This document shows positions 8,579-18,290 of a stretch of DNA of 64,000 nucleotides, in pieces (position 1 is the first letter of the stretch; the number at the start of each line of letters is the position of its first letter). Below the pieces are notes generated by a model. That model was not told the DNA's origin. It ran no database searches and saw only the letters and a list, made by a program, of their open reading frames with translations. The DNA lies in NCBI RefSeq assembly GCF_021295345.1, contig NZ_JAIMJB010000021.1, forward strand, positions 1-64,000, written 5' to 3'. A program made the translations under genes and the position numbers. Source of the stretch: Motilimonas eburnea (GTDB lineage: Bacteria; Pseudomonadota; Gammaproteobacteria; Enterobacterales; CBDFNC01).

Positions 8579-8612
8579 AAAAGGGAGATTCTGGTGTAAA
8601 ATCCCCCTTTTT
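8579..8612 (+). terminator. Probable terminator after tqsA and the MITE-like element
   Basis: AAAAGGGAGATT (8579-8590) and AATCCCCCTTTT (8600-8611) pair with one mismatch around a 9-base loop, and the descending arm ends in U residues. It lies directly before the next start codon, so it could instead act on the methyltransferase leader. Confidence 0.55.
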
Positions 8613-8626
8613 GTTTGAGCTTATCT

Positions 8627-9532
8627 ATGTCACTTATCGATCCTATCGCTCCTCAATTTAATTGGCCTGACTCTGAGCAAGCATGTCGGATTTTTCATGG
8701 CCGAGGGGGCCACTTTGCCGATTATCGCTTTGTTAATATTGATTGGTTTGATTCGGTTGTTTTAATCATTTTATACAGTGAGGTTGAACCTGCGTGGTTA
8801 ACGGCATTAACCGATTTGATTCAACAGCAGTTAGGCTCACGTTGTCGCAGTATTCAAGTGCAATATCGCTGCCGCCATCTTGCTCCTTATGAGTTGCTAT
8901 GGGGAGAGGCGATTCAGAGCCCCATTGCCATCGAGGCAGGGCTTAAGTATCAATTAACCCTAGGCCGTAACCAAAATTATGGGTTGTTTTTCGACATGGA
9001 GCAGGGGCGCCGCTGGGTGCAAGCCCATGCCAACAAGGCGAACGTATTAAACTTGTTTTCTTACACTTGTGGCTTTTCGGTCGCCGCCGTCGCGGGAGGC
9101 GCGCGTCAAGTCGTTAACGTGGACATGAGTAAGGCGTCATTGGCGGTGGGGCGGGATAATCACCGGCTCAACCAGCACGATTTATCTAAGGTGAAATACC
9201 TGGCCCATGATATTTTTAAAAGTTGGGGCAAATTGAAAAAAATGGGGCCTTATGAGCTGGTGATCGCCGATCCACCTTCTTTGCAAAAAGGCAGTGTCAA
9301 CGTGATCCGCGATTACCCCAAAATTATTCGCAGATTACCTGAACTGCTAACTCCAGGCGGAAGAGCCATGTTATGTTTAAATGCGCCGGAGCTTGACTTT
9401 GAGTTTCTACGTCAAGCCGTGTTAGAGCACTGCCCATCTTTGTCCTTCGAAGCTGAGGTTGCCCCAAGCAGCCTATTTCAAAACTTAGATAAAAATAAAG
9501 GCTTAAAGGTGTTAGTGTATCGTCTAGATTAA
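8627..9532 (+). CDS. Class I SAM-dependent methyltransferase, RlmI/RlmK-like (COG1092)
   Basis: 301-residue methyltransferase. VLNLFSYTCGFSVAAVAGGA is SAM motif I of the RlmI/RlmK family of 23S rRNA methyltransferases, VNVDMSKASL the acidic ribose-binding motif, and VIADPPSLQKGS the catalytic motif IV (DPPS). The family's N-terminal PUA domain is not seen; the N-terminal 100 residues look unrelated to it. Target RNA and nucleotide are unknown. ATG 8627 is preferred over an in-frame TTG at 8615, although no strong ribosome-binding site precedes either. The 3' end overlaps by 9 bases the convergent small gene. Confidence 0.82.
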   Translation: MSLIDPIAPQFNWPDSEQACRIFHGRGGHFADYRFVNIDWFDSVVLIILYSEVEPAWLTALTDLIQQQLGSRCRSIQVQYRCRHLAPYELLWGEAIQSPIAIEAGLKYQLTLGRNQNYGLFFDMEQGRRWVQAHANKANVLNLFSYTCGFSVAAVAGGARQVVNVDMSKASLAVGRDNHRLNQHDLSKVKYLAHDIFKSWGKLKKMGPYELVIADPPSLQKGSVNVIRDYPKIIRRLPELLTPGGRAMLCLNAPELDFEFLRQAVLEHCPSLSFEAEVAPSSLFQNLDKNKGLKVLVYRLD

Positions 9533-9721
9533 GTTTTGGTCTAACAACCCTGCTAAATCATCAAAGGTAGGGTTGTTAATGTGTTTGAGTTGCTCAACAA
9601 TGTGCCGTTGTTGCATATGGCTAAAGTTTTTACCCTCAAGGTAGATCATTAGCGATATGTCGTTATTATCATCAAGTAATTGTTGTAGCTGCGATGCTTG
9701 CCCTTCGATCATTTCGTTCAT
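9524..9721 (-). CDS. Hypothetical 65-residue acidic protein
   Basis: Not recognised. The 65-residue product is acidic and Gln/Leu/Asp-rich (SQLQQLLDDNNDIS near the N-terminus), probably mostly helical, with no signal peptide or membrane segment. Support for a real gene: AGAGGT is well placed before ATG 9721, and a repeat-rich upstream region follows it. It is convergent with the methyltransferase and overlaps it by 9 bases. Confidence 0.6.
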   Translation of the reverse strand: MNEMIEGQASQLQQLLDDNNDISLMIYLEGKNFSHMQQRHIVEQLKHINNPTFDDLAGLLDQNLI

Positions 9722-9811
9722 TGATCAATACCTCTTTCAATGCACCCTTACCAAGTTTAAAACAGTCTCGTTGCGCAGCTAGATCGATTAACTCTAAGAA
9801 TACGAGCATCA

Positions 9812-9855
9812 ATTAACCAGTGGTTATATGACAATTAACCTGTGCTTATATGATA
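9812..9855. repeat. Tandem 22-bp direct repeat upstream of the 65-residue gene
   Basis: Two adjacent 22-bp units (9812-9833 and 9834-9855) share ATTAACC, then GTG, then TTATATGA, with 19 of 22 positions identical. They lie in the 354-base gap between the 65-residue gene and pta, about 90-135 bases upstream of the small gene's start. Possibly a tandem operator. Confidence 0.7.
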
Positions 9856-9893
9856 GATAAAGTCCCATCTTGTTCGATGAACATTAGCTTCTC

Positions 9894-9999
9894 TGTGTAT
9901 AACTAGCCGACTTAGTTGAAGAGTGGTTTTTCTTTTGTGAGTAAGCTTGATTGATTACTAAAACTATCCACAAAAACTGTGTATAACTCTGTGGGTGAG
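9894..9999. promoter_or_regulatory. Cluster of DnaA-box-like sites
   Basis: TGTGTATAA occurs at 9894-9902 and 9978-9986. Its complement TTATACACA fits the DnaA consensus TTATNCACA exactly. CTATCCACA at 9964-9972 differs at one position and TGTGGGTGA near 9990 at two. The rest of this gap (9722-10035) shows no gene. The role is inferred from motif density only. Confidence 0.45.
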
Positions 10000-10035
10000 A
10001 TGATGGTAATTGTTAACCAGCATTATCTTATCGAG

Positions 10036-10069
10036 GTAAAAAGAATAAGGCCTTGTAAAACAAGGCCTT
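10036..10069 (-). terminator. Rho-independent terminator of ackA-pta
   Basis: On the minus strand a perfect 9-bp stem AAGGCCTTG/CAAGGCCTT (10069-10061 and 10055-10047) with a 5-base loop is followed by ATTCTTTTT. It begins 7 bases after the pta stop codon. Confidence 0.88.
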
Positions 10070-10075
10070 AAGGTA

Positions 10076-12220
10076 TTAATTTTTAAGTTGAGATGCTTGG
10101 ATAGCGGTCAGTGCGATGGTGTACACAATATCATCAACTAAGGCTCCCCGTGACAAGTCATTGACGGGTTTTCTCATGCCCTGCAGCATCGGACCGATAC
10201 TGATAAGATCTGCACTTCGCTGCACTGCTTTGTAAGTGGTGTTACCCGTGTTCAAATCAGGGAAGATAAAGACGGTTGCTTTACCTGCAACTGGGCTGTT
10301 TGGTGCCTTACTCTTAGCGACATTTTCCATGATCGCGGCATCGTATTGTAACGGACCATCAATGATCAAATCCGGACGACGCTCTTTGGCAATCTTGGTA
10401 GCTTCACGTACCTTGTCTACATCTGAGCCCGTACCGGAAGAGCCGGTAGAGTAACTGATCATTGCCACTTTTGGCTCGATACCAAAGGCAGCCGCAGAAT
10501 CCGCTGATTGGATGGCTATATCCGCTAGTTGTTCGGCATTCGGATCTGGGTTAATCGCACAGTCGCCATAAACCAGTACTTGATCCGGCAGTAACATAAA
10601 GAAGATAGATGAGACTAAACTTGCCCCCGGTGCCGTTTTAATTAACTGCAATGGTGGGCGGATAGTGTTTGCTGTGGTGTGTACCGCACCCGATACTAAG
10701 CCATCAACTTCATCTTGGGCCAGCATCATGGTACCGAGTACCACATTATCTTCTAGTTGCTCACGTGCTACCACTTCGGTCAGGCCTTTGCCTTTGCGCA
10801 GCTCTACCATAGGCGCGACGTATTTTTCACGCACGGTAACGGGGTCAATAATGGTCACATTTTCACCAAGTACGACACCTTGCTGGGCGGCAGCCAGTTG
10901 AATTTTTTCTGGGTTACCGAGCAGGATAGGGGTGGCAATACCACGTTGCTCACACAATGCAGCCGCTTTAATAGTACGTGGCTCTTCACCTTCAGGCAGA
11001 ACAACACGGCGATTTACCGCACGCGCTAACTCGGTTAGGTGGTAACGGAATGCAGGTGGCGACAGTTTACGTGGCAGTGTTGAGCCTTGGGTTAGGGTAG
11101 CGATCCAGTGTTTATCAACATGGCCAGCCACATAGTCTTGTACCAATTCAATACGCTCAGCGTCATCGGTTGGGATTTCCATGTTAAAGCTTTGCAGCCT
11201 TACCGCTGTTTGCCATGTGTTGGTGTTGATCAACATGATGGGCAGACCCGTGGTCTCCATCGCCGTTTGACAAAGCTTCATCACCTGTGGCTCAGGCTCA
11301 TAGCCGCCCGTTAGTAGCAAACAGCCGATCTTAACGCCATTCATTGATGCCAGACAAGCTGACACAATAACATCGCTGCGATCGCCTGATGTCACTAGCA
11401 TAGAGCCAGGTTTAAAGTGTTCTACCATGTTCGGAATTGAGCGAGCACAGAAAGTCACACTTTGTAAGCGACGTGTGGCCATTTCACCCGCATTAAGTAT
11501 GGTCGCGTCCATATGCTCAGCGAGGTCTTTAGCGCGAGGGGCCACTAAGCTTGGGTTCCAAGGAATGCAGCCTAAAATACGCAGTGGGCTTTTGCCAAAC
11601 ATTTGCAGTACTTCAAGGTTGGCGCCTGACTTATGGTGATTCTCAAACATCTCGGTGAGATCAGGACGCGTTTTTTCATGATCATCAAGTGGAGCGCCCA
11701 CTTTGTTGATGATACAACCGATAATGCGTTTGTTCTCATGGCCGCCAAAGGCAGACACCGCAATTTCGATGCGTTCTTTAAGCTGTTGACTAGAATCGTT
11801 ACTCGGGTGAGTCACAAACACCATTTCTGCACCAAGTGCTTTGGCGATTTGGTAGTTGATTTCATTGGCAAACTGATGCTTAGCAGTCGGAACCAGACCT
11901 TCGACGACGACCACATCCGCTTCTGCTGTTCCTGTTTTAAAACGGGCTACAATGTTCTCTAACAGTTCAGAAGTTTGGTTGCTTGAGATCATGTTTTCAG
12001 CATATTGCATGCTAAAGGGCTCAGGCGGAATAAAGCTGGTCGCGTTTCGTATGATGGTCGTTGAAGGCTCTGGCCCTGTATCGCCAGACTTAGGTTGGGC
12101 AATAGGTTTAAAAAAGTTAACAATAACACCATGGCGTTCCATGGCGCGCACCATGCCAAGGCTAACCGATGTGACACCTACGCCGGAGCCAATAGGGATA
12201 AGCATTATAGTACGAGACAC
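10076..12220 (-). CDS. pta: Phosphate acetyltransferase
   Basis: 714 residues, the same length as E. coli Pta. It converts acetyl-CoA and phosphate to acetyl-phosphate and CoA, the first step of acetate formation in the cytoplasm. Domains in order: an N-terminal BioD-like P-loop region ([18 protein letters not shown], residues about 1-200), a DRTGG domain (about 220-340, with [12 protein letters not shown]), and the C-terminal catalytic PTA_PTB domain (about 390-710, with [33 protein letters not shown] and DGPLQYDAA). It follows ackA by 84 bases on the same strand, as the distal gene of an ackA-pta unit. Confidence 0.97.
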   Translation of the reverse strand: MSRTIMLIPIGSGVGVTSVSLGMVRAMERHGVIVNFFKPIAQPKSGDTGPEPSTTIIRNATSFIPPEPFSMQYAENMISSNQTSELLENIVARFKTGTAEADVVVVEGLVPTAKHQFANEINYQIAKALGAEMVFVTHPSNDSSQQLKERIEIAVSAFGGHENKRIIGCIINKVGAPLDDHEKTRPDLTEMFENHHKSGANLEVLQMFGKSPLRILGCIPWNPSLVAPRAKDLAEHMDATILNAGEMATRRLQSVTFCARSIPNMVEHFKPGSMLVTSGDRSDVIVSACLASMNGVKIGCLLLTGGYEPEPQVMKLCQTAMETTGLPIMLINTNTWQTAVRLQSFNMEIPTDDAERIELVQDYVAGHVDKHWIATLTQGSTLPRKLSPPAFRYHLTELARAVNRRVVLPEGEEPRTIKAAALCEQRGIATPILLGNPEKIQLAAAQQGVVLGENVTIIDPVTVREKYVAPMVELRKGKGLTEVVAREQLEDNVVLGTMMLAQDEVDGLVSGAVHTTANTIRPPLQLIKTAPGASLVSSIFFMLLPDQVLVYGDCAINPDPNAEQLADIAIQSADSAAAFGIEPKVAMISYSTGSSGTGSDVDKVREATKIAKERRPDLIIDGPLQYDAAIMENVAKSKAPNSPVAGKATVFIFPDLNTGNTTYKAVQRSADLISIGPMLQGMRKPVNDLSRGALVDDIVYTIALTAIQASQLKN

Positions 12221-12266
12221 AAGCGTTCCTCATTTTAGTAGTTGAGCATTAGCTCTAAACAGGACC

Positions 12267-12294
12267 TGCAGCGATAAATGGGCTTATCGCTGCA
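12267..12294 (-). other. Perfect 11-bp hairpin between ackA and pta
   Basis: TGCAGCGATAA (12267-12277) and TTATCGCTGCA (12284-12294) form a perfect 11-bp stem with loop ATGGGC. No U run follows on the ackA-pta strand, so it is not a simple terminator. It may be an RNA-processing or stability element that sets pta expression relative to ackA. Confidence 0.6.
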
Positions 12295-12304
12295 AATAAT
12301 CATT

Positions 12305-13501
12305 TTATTGGCTAACCAATTCAGCAGAATCTTGTGCTATGACCCATTCTTCATTTGTTGGGATCACTAAAGCAACTGGGCTATTTTCTGCAGTGATAAT
12401 ACCGTCATTGCCCAAGCGCGCAGCTTGGTTTTTCTCGTCGTCAACAACAAAGCCAAAGATAGCTAAATTCTCTAATACAATTTTACGGATATTGGCTGAG
12501 TTTTCGCCAATGCCACCGGTGAAAACGATGGCGTCTAAACGGCCCAAAGGTACCGTGTAAGAGGCAATATATTTTGCTAAACGATAGCAGAAAATCTCTA
12601 ATGCCAAGGTACAGCCCTTGTGACCTTCTGCAACCCCTTGCTCAATGGCGCGGCAATCACTTGAAACCTCAGAAATCCCCATTAAGCCACTTTGTTTGTT
12701 AAGAACATTGTTCACTTCATCTAAGGTGTAGCCAAGCTTGTTTACAAGATGCTGAATAATACTTGGGTCGATATCACCACTTCGTGTACCCATTACCAGA
12801 CCTTCAAGTGGCGTTAAACCCATGCTGGTATCAACACTCTTGCCACCTTTCACCGCACATAGAGAAGCGCCGTTACCTAAGTGAGCGGTGATAACATTGA
12901 CATCTTTTGTCTCTTTACCCAGCATTTTGGCAGCCATGCGGCTAACAAATAGGTGGCTGGTGCCATGCATGCCGTAACGGCGAATACCATGCTCGCGGTA
13001 CAACTTATAAGGCAGTGCGTATAGAAAAGCCGATTCAGGCATGGTTTGGTGAAACGCGGTATCGAATACAGCCACCTGAGGCAATGCAGGAAACGCGGCT
13101 TGCGCGGCGCGAATACCAATAAGGTGAGCTGGATTGTGCAAAGGAGCAAGGGCTGCACAAGCTTGAATGCCCGCGATCACGGCTTCATCAATGATCACTG
13201 ATTTAGTGAACTTTTCGCCGCCATGTACAACGCGGTGACCAATCGCAATCAGGTTTTCAAGTAATTCCGGTTTCGTGCTGAGAATATTGCTCACGATAAA
13301 TTCAATGGCTTCACGATGAGCAGAAAATGCGCCTAATGATGCTTCTTGTTTGGTGCCGTCTAACTTCCATTTTATTCTGGCTTCTTCTAGATTAAAGCAT
13401 TCAGCTATGCCTGAGATGTACTCATCACCGTTAACGGCGTTGAGGACGGCGAATTTCAAAGAAGAGCTACCGCAGTTAAGAACGAGAACAAGTTTGTTCA
13501 T
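12305..13501 (-). CDS. ackA: Acetate kinase
   Basis: 398-residue ASKHA-fold kinase that converts acetyl-phosphate and ADP to acetate and ATP, the energy-yielding partner of Pta. [14 protein letters not shown] is the first acetate/butyrate kinase signature and [22 protein letters not shown] the second, with [13 protein letters not shown] near the C-terminus. The frame opens at a TTG at 13507, but ATG 13501 ([11 protein letters not shown]) matches the family start and has AGGA suitably upstream. It is first of the ackA-pta pair and divergent from yfbV. Confidence 0.97.
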   Translation of the reverse strand: MNKLVLVLNCGSSSLKFAVLNAVNGDEYISGIAECFNLEEARIKWKLDGTKQEASLGAFSAHREAIEFIVSNILSTKPELLENLIAIGHRVVHGGEKFTKSVIIDEAVIAGIQACAALAPLHNPAHLIGIRAAQAAFPALPQVAVFDTAFHQTMPESAFLYALPYKLYREHGIRRYGMHGTSHLFVSRMAAKMLGKETKDVNVITAHLGNGASLCAVKGGKSVDTSMGLTPLEGLVMGTRSGDIDPSIIQHLVNKLGYTLDEVNNVLNKQSGLMGISEVSSDCRAIEQGVAEGHKGCTLALEIFCYRLAKYIASYTVPLGRLDAIVFTGGIGENSANIRKIVLENLAIFGFVVDDEKNQAARLGNDGIITAENSPVALVIPTNEEWVIAQDSAELVSQ

Positions 13502-13798
13502 TGGCAAATCCTAATAACATTTCGATTACGTTTGGAATACAATTGAAATTATGTCAATTGCTGGACTTAATGTATCCTTAAGCATATAAACGGGTTATTT
13601 CTTGAACTAAACACGGTTTATATTCGGTCTGAAACTGCGCAAAATACAGTTAAATCGACTTGAGATACCTTTAGTTGTAACAAGGATACAGCTAATGTAA
13701 GAAAATAACAAAGTGAAGCGTCTACAGAGTTAATTAAAATCAATTTTTAACAAATTAGACTCATTTTATGGCCAAGATAAGTGGTAAGGCAGGTAGAG

Positions 13799-14245
13799 AT
13801 GAAGTTTTTTGGTGGAAAATTACATAATGGCAAAGCCTACATGAAGCTTTGGCCTCAGCGCAAAGAGCTCAATAGTCTGTTTCCTGAAAATAAAGTCATT
13901 AAAATAACTGAATTTGCAGAAAAATATATGCCTATGTTGGCCGTTTTCACCTTGCTATTGCAACATCAATTTGGCCACGAGATGTTTTGGCCGACCACAG
14001 TGGGGATGGTTTTATTTATGGTCACCTTGCCGCTGCAAGGGTTATATTGGCTAGGAAAACGCGCCATGAGTCCACTGCCACCCAGCTTAGCTCGTTGGTA
14101 TCATGAAATTTTAGATAAAGTGGCAAAGCAAAAACCGCAAGAAAACCAAGATGAGCAAGTGCAGGTTGCCGCTAATCCGACCTATGGAGATTTAGCATTA
14201 GCCCTTAATCAAGGTTTTAAGACCCTAGATAAAGCGTTCTTTTAA
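13799..14245 (+). CDS. yfbV: YfbV/UPF0208 family membrane protein (DUF412)
   Basis: 148 residues with two hydrophobic segments (about residues 45-65 and 70-90). NGKAYMKLWPQRKELNSLFPENKVIKITEFAEKYMP and GKRAMSPLPP align with E. coli YfbV, which also lies divergently beside ackA. In E. coli this protein has been linked to chromosome-domain insulation of the Ter region; that role cannot be read here. The open frame begins at a GTG at 13781, but ATG 13799, with AGGT and AGAG just upstream, fits the family better. Confidence 0.9.
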   Translation: MKFFGGKLHNGKAYMKLWPQRKELNSLFPENKVIKITEFAEKYMPMLAVFTLLLQHQFGHEMFWPTTVGMVLFMVTLPLQGLYWLGKRAMSPLPPSLARWYHEILDKVAKQKPQENQDEQVQVAANPTYGDLALALNQGFKTLDKAFF

Positions 14246-14540
14246 TTGTTTTCGCGCCAGCCCCCGTGGCGGGTTGCCTCAAGCTTTGCCTAACAAGTTG
14301 ACCCCCTTTCAGCTTTTACCCTGAACGACTTGGCCGCTGCTGTTTTTTTGGATCCCTCTTATGCTTTGTAGTATCAGCCTGCATTTGCCGAAACACATAT
14401 CTCTAGCTGACTGGGTATTCATCTGGTGCCTTGTTGTGAAGCGCATCACATTGGGTGTTTGGCCTGTCATGCAAGAAGAAGGCCCGAATAATTCATATAC
14501 TTAACTGCCTTTGCAAATTCCGTTGTTAATTTACCACTGA

Positions 14541-14554
14541 TTGATCTTGATCAA
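14541..14554 (+). promoter_or_regulatory. FNR-type binding site upstream of the cyd operon
   Basis: TTGAT-CTTG-ATCAA matches the FNR consensus TTGAT-N4-ATCAA exactly. Its centre is about 62 bases before the regulator start codon and about 37 bases before the centre of the adjacent palindrome. It suggests control of cytochrome bd by oxygen through FNR (EtrA in Shewanella). The rest of the gap from 14246 holds no gene I can see. Confidence 0.8.
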
Positions 14555-14568
14555 ATGCGTCGTGCTGG

Positions 14569-14600
14569 TTTAAACTTTCAGAAATTTCTGAAAGTTTAAA
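14569..14600. promoter_or_regulatory. Perfect 32-bp palindrome, candidate operator of the GbsR-type regulator
   Basis: The half-site TTTAAACTTTCAGAAA (14569-14584) is followed with no spacer by its exact reverse complement (14585-14600). It ends 9 bases before the start of the regulator gene and would cover the start region of any FNR-activated promoter here. A dimeric winged-helix regulator encoded immediately downstream is the obvious candidate ligand (inference). Confidence 0.8.
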
Positions 14601-14609
14601 TAGGTGGAA

Positions 14610-15173
14610 ATGGAACTCTCACCCAACATTCAATCCTTTGTATTTCATTTTGGTGAAATGGGCAGTCGCTGGGGCTTTAACCGCACGGTGGGGCAAATGT
14701 TTGCTTTACTGGTCGTCACCGAAAAAGCGCTCAGTGCCAATGATCTCGCCAATGCGCTGAACATTTCTCGCGGCAACGTCAGCATGGGGATGAAAGAATT
14801 ACAATCTTGGCGATTAGTTCAAGTCAGTCACATACCTGGCGATCGTAAAGAATACTACCGAGTGACCGGCTCTATTTGGGATTTAGCCAACACGATTTTT
14901 GAAGAACGTAAAAAGCGCGAAGTTGACCCTACCTTGTCTTTACTGCGCGATAACTTGTTGGCCGATCCTTTGGATCAACAAGAAGCGTTTGCATTAGAAA
15001 AGATGCAAGAAATCCATGATTTACTAGAGATGCTCACGCAATGGGCCGGCGAACTACAAGGCTTATCTCCTGAAAAACTCAGTACCTTGATGAAGCTTGG
15101 GGCAGGAGTGAGCAAGATCTTGAGCATGAAAGAACACCTTTTTAATAATAATCCGCAATCATCTTCAAAGTGA
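14610..15173 (+). CDS. GbsR/MarR-type winged-helix regulator of the cyd operon
   Basis: 187-residue cytoplasmic DNA-binding protein of the GbsR type (COG1510). The N-terminus NIQSFVFHFGEMGSRWGFNRTVGQ is the family hallmark, followed by a winged helix (about residues 30-95: ANALNISRGNVSMGMKELQSWRLV, then a basic wing with HIPGDRKEYYRV) and a helical C-terminal dimerisation region. Relatives control osmoprotectant or respiratory genes; none senses a known ligand that can be read here. It is 29 bases upstream of cydA in the same direction, behind the 32-bp palindrome, so autoregulation and control of cydABX is likely. A GTG at 14604 is an alternative start. Confidence 0.85.
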   Translation: MELSPNIQSFVFHFGEMGSRWGFNRTVGQMFALLVVTEKALSANDLANALNISRGNVSMGMKELQSWRLVQVSHIPGDRKEYYRVTGSIWDLANTIFEERKKREVDPTLSLLRDNLLADPLDQQEAFALEKMQEIHDLLEMLTQWAGELQGLSPEKLSTLMKLGAGVSKILSMKEHLFNNNPQSSSK

Positions 15174-15202
15174 AGGTGGGTGCTGCCAAGTAGGAGTGCA
15201 GT

Positions 15203-16789
15203 ATGATCAATGAAACCTTAGTGGAGTTATCGCGGTGGCAGTTTGCCATCACAGCGATGTTTCACTTTATCTTTGTCCCTTTGACAATAGGTTTAACTTG
15301 GATCTTATTCATCATGGAGTCCGTTTATGTCATGACGGGGCGCCAAATTTATAAAGACATGACCAAGTTTTGGGGCAAGTTGTTCGGGATCAACTTTGCT
15401 ATTGGGGTCGCTACCGGTCTCACCATGGAGTTTGAATTTGGTACCAACTGGTCGTATTACTCCCATTATGTTGGCGATATCTTCGGTGCCCCGCTGGCGA
15501 TAGAGGGACTGATGGCCTTTTTCTTGGAATCCACCTTTGTTGGTATGTTCTTTTTAGGCTGGGAACGCTTAAGTAAACGCCAACATCTTGCGGCCACTTT
15601 TTTAATGGCGCTTGGCACCAACTTATCCGCTCTGTGGATCTTGGTTGCCAACGGTTGGATGCAAAACCCGGTGGGTAGCGAGTTCAACTACGAAACCATG
15701 CGCATGGAAATGACGAGCTTTGCGGAGTTGGTATTTAACCCCGTGGCTCAGGTGAAATTCATCCACACCGTGGCTGCTGGCTATGTCGCTGGCTCCATGT
15801 TTGTACTGAGTATCAGCAGCTACTACATCCTAAAAGGGCGCGATCTCCCCTTTGCAAAACGCTCCTTTTCGGTTGCGGCTGGTTTCGGTCTTGCTTCCAT
15901 TTGCTCCGTGCTACTACTGGGTGATGAATCAGGTTATGAAGTTGGGGAAGTGCAGCGAGTAAAATTAGCGGCGATTGAAGCGGAATATGAAACTCAGCCC
16001 GCACCGGCTTCGTTCACCGTGATTGGTTTACCAAACGATGAGACCATGGAGACGGAATATGCTCTTAAGATCCCTTACCTAATGGGCATTATTGCCACCC
16101 GTTCGTTAGATGAAGAGGTGGTTGGTTTACGTGACTTGCAGGCAGAGCACGAAGTACGCATTCGTAAAGGTATGATTGCTTATGAATACCTACAAAAGCT
16201 ACGCAACGGCGAAGATACCCCAGAGAACCTTGCCAAGTTTGATGAGCTGAAAGTCGATTTAGGCTATGGCTTGTTGCTTAAGCGCTACACACCCAATGTG
16301 GTGGATGCGACCGAGGAGCAAATTCAAGCGGCGGTAAAAGACTCGACCCCACCGGCGGCACCATTGTTTTGGACCTTTAGGATCATGGTTGGCTGTGGTG
16401 TGATCATGTTGGGCTTGTTTGTACTGGCGTTTTATTACAATGCCAAGCGTCAAATTGAACGTAAGCCTTGGCTATTAAAAGCGATTTTATGGTCATTGCC
16501 ATTACCTTGGATAGCGATTCAAACAGGTTGGTTTGTGGCGGAGTTTGGTCGTCAACCTTGGGCTATCAGTGAAGTTCTGCCGACCTTTTTGGGGGTGTCA
16601 AACCTGACCGTCAGTCAAGTCGTCACCACCATGATAGCGTTTGTTACTGTGTATATCATCTTGTTCGTGATTGAAATGTACCTCATGGTGAAGTTTGCCA
16701 AACAGGGGCCAAGTTCTTTGCATACCGGGCGCTATCATTTTGAAAAGCAAGCTGAAACAGAAGCCAGTTTACGCCAAAGCCATTACTAG
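15203..16789 (+). CDS. cydA: Cytochrome bd ubiquinol oxidase subunit I
   Basis: 528-residue inner-membrane subunit carrying the three haems of cytochrome bd, which oxidises ubiquinol and reduces oxygen to water with high affinity. H21 and H188 match the E. coli haem ligands H19 and H186, E101 and E109 match the haem d/proton-channel acids E99 and E107, and the Met in FWTFRIMVG matches M393. The quinol-binding loop between about residues 255 and 390 is the long form, including an Asp/Glu-rich stretch ([15 protein letters not shown]). AGGAG precedes the ATG. It is the first structural gene after the regulator. Confidence 0.97.
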   Translation: MINETLVELSRWQFAITAMFHFIFVPLTIGLTWILFIMESVYVMTGRQIYKDMTKFWGKLFGINFAIGVATGLTMEFEFGTNWSYYSHYVGDIFGAPLAIEGLMAFFLESTFVGMFFLGWERLSKRQHLAATFLMALGTNLSALWILVANGWMQNPVGSEFNYETMRMEMTSFAELVFNPVAQVKFIHTVAAGYVAGSMFVLSISSYYILKGRDLPFAKRSFSVAAGFGLASICSVLLLGDESGYEVGEVQRVKLAAIEAEYETQPAPASFTVIGLPNDETMETEYALKIPYLMGIIATRSLDEEVVGLRDLQAEHEVRIRKGMIAYEYLQKLRNGEDTPENLAKFDELKVDLGYGLLLKRYTPNVVDATEEQIQAAVKDSTPPAAPLFWTFRIMVGCGVIMLGLFVLAFYYNAKRQIERKPWLLKAILWSLPLPWIAIQTGWFVAEFGRQPWAISEVLPTFLGVSNLTVSQVVTTMIAFVTVYIILFVIEMYLMVKFAKQGPSSLHTGRYHFEKQAETEASLRQSHY

Positions 16790-16798
16790 GAGTGACTC

Positions 16799-17938
16799 AT
16801 GTTTGATTATGAAACGTTAAAATTAATTTGGTGGGCAATCATAGGCGTGCTGATGATTGGTTTTATGGTGACCGATGGCATGGACATGGGGGTCGGGACC
16901 TTATTGCCATTTGTGGGTAAAACCGATGATGAGCGCCGTGTAGTGATCAATACCGTAGGGGCGCACTGGGACGGCAACCAAGTTTGGTTTATTACCTTAG
17001 GTGGTGCGCTATTTGCGGCTTGGCCTTTGGTTTATGCGACCGCATTTAGTGGTTTTTACTTTGCCATGATGCTGACCTTATTTGCATTATTCTTACGTCC
17101 ACTTGGATTTGACTATCGCAGTAAACTCGATAATCCACGCTGGCGTGGCAACTGGGACTGGGCCTTGTTTGTTGGAAGTTCGGTACCGCCACTGGTTTTT
17201 GGTGTGGCCTTTGGTAATTTATTACAAGGTGTGCCGTTTCATTTTGATGATCTGATGCGTGTGAGCTATACAGGCAGCTTCCTTGCCTTGTTTAATCCAT
17301 TCGCTTTGCTCTGTGGCGTGGTCAGTGTTGCCATGGTCACCATGCACGGCGGCGCCTGGTTGGTGATGCGTACCGAGCAAGTCGTTGCAGAGCGTGCAGC
17401 AAAAATCGGCATGGCCGCAGCCCTCGTTTTAGTAGTCGCATTTGTTTTTGCCGGTGTGTGTATTTGGCTTTGGATCCCAGGGTTTCACGTTGTGGGTGAA
17501 GTGGATATCAGCGGTGTCGCTAACCCAACGCTGAAGCAAGTTGAATTAGCACAGGCTGCTTGGTTACAAAATTACAACTTGTACCCACTGATGTGGCTGT
17601 TTCCTGCTGCGGGAGTGACCTTGGCACTCGTGGCTATGGTGCTGATGAAACTAGGAAAAGGAGCATTAGCCTTTATTGCGACCAGTGTGGCCAATGCGGG
17701 CGTGATTTTAACGGCTGGCGCTTCCATGTTCCCATTTGTGATGCCATCAAGTTCGGTGCCTAATCACAGCTTAACTTTGTGGGATGCGGTATCAAGTGAA
17801 ATGACGTTAAATTTAATGTTGATCGCGGTGATACTGCTACTGCCTTTTGTATTAGGTTACACCATTTGGTGTTATTACAAAATGTGGCGCCGAGTCACGG
17901 TGGCCGAGATTACCGAACACAGTCACTCTACTTACTAA
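16799..17938 (+). CDS. cydB: Cytochrome bd ubiquinol oxidase subunit II
   Basis: 379 residues, matching E. coli CydB in length. An eight- to nine-helix membrane protein that pairs with CydA. Conserved features: DYETLKLIWWAIIGVLMIGF and DGMDMGVGTLLPF near the N-terminus, GAHWDGNQVWFITLGGALFAAWP, and a C-terminus ending in a short soluble tail. It starts 9 bases after the cydA stop with AGGAG upstream, so the two are cotranscribed and probably translationally coupled. Confidence 0.97.
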   Translation: MFDYETLKLIWWAIIGVLMIGFMVTDGMDMGVGTLLPFVGKTDDERRVVINTVGAHWDGNQVWFITLGGALFAAWPLVYATAFSGFYFAMMLTLFALFLRPLGFDYRSKLDNPRWRGNWDWALFVGSSVPPLVFGVAFGNLLQGVPFHFDDLMRVSYTGSFLALFNPFALLCGVVSVAMVTMHGGAWLVMRTEQVVAERAAKIGMAAALVLVVAFVFAGVCIWLWIPGFHVVGEVDISGVANPTLKQVELAQAAWLQNYNLYPLMWLFPAAGVTLALVAMVLMKLGKGALAFIATSVANAGVILTAGASMFPFVMPSSSVPNHSLTLWDAVSSEMTLNLMLIAVILLLPFVLGYTIWCYYKMWRRVTVAEITEHSHSTY

Positions 17939-17993
17939 TTTGATAAACGCGGTGGCAAGCCTGTCAATTTGCCACCGTAAATAAGGAATTTCT

Positions 17994-18122
17994 ATGTGGT
18001 ATTTTAGTTGGATTTTAGGTGTGCTGCTGGCTTGTGCTTTTGGCATTATTAATGTGATGTGGTACGAAATGCAGCAACATGTAGACAATGTTGCAAAAGA
18101 CCAGGATGACGACAACGTTTAG
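17994..18122 (+). CDS. cydX: Cytochrome bd-I oxidase subunit CydX
   Basis: 42-residue single-span membrane protein. It begins MWYFSWILGVLLACAFGIIN and continues with the conserved WYE and an acidic C-terminus, the standard CydX pattern. CydX stabilises the CydAB haem site in E. coli. It lies 55 bases after cydB with AAGGAA upstream. No ybgE-like gene follows; 18123-18290 holds only non-coding sequence. Confidence 0.95.
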   Translation: MWYFSWILGVLLACAFGIINVMWYEMQQHVDNVAKDQDDDNV

Positions 18123-18290
18123 TCTTCGATATGTTGGGATTGGCGTTTGGTTGATCCCTTATTGAGTGCTCTATACCTTGATGCTTTGCGCCACCATGGC
18201 GACTTAAGTTAGCCAGTCTTCCAATTGGCCATATTAACTCAAATTACGCCAAATAATGCGAAGACAATGGGCCGCAGTTTAGGAGTTTGC

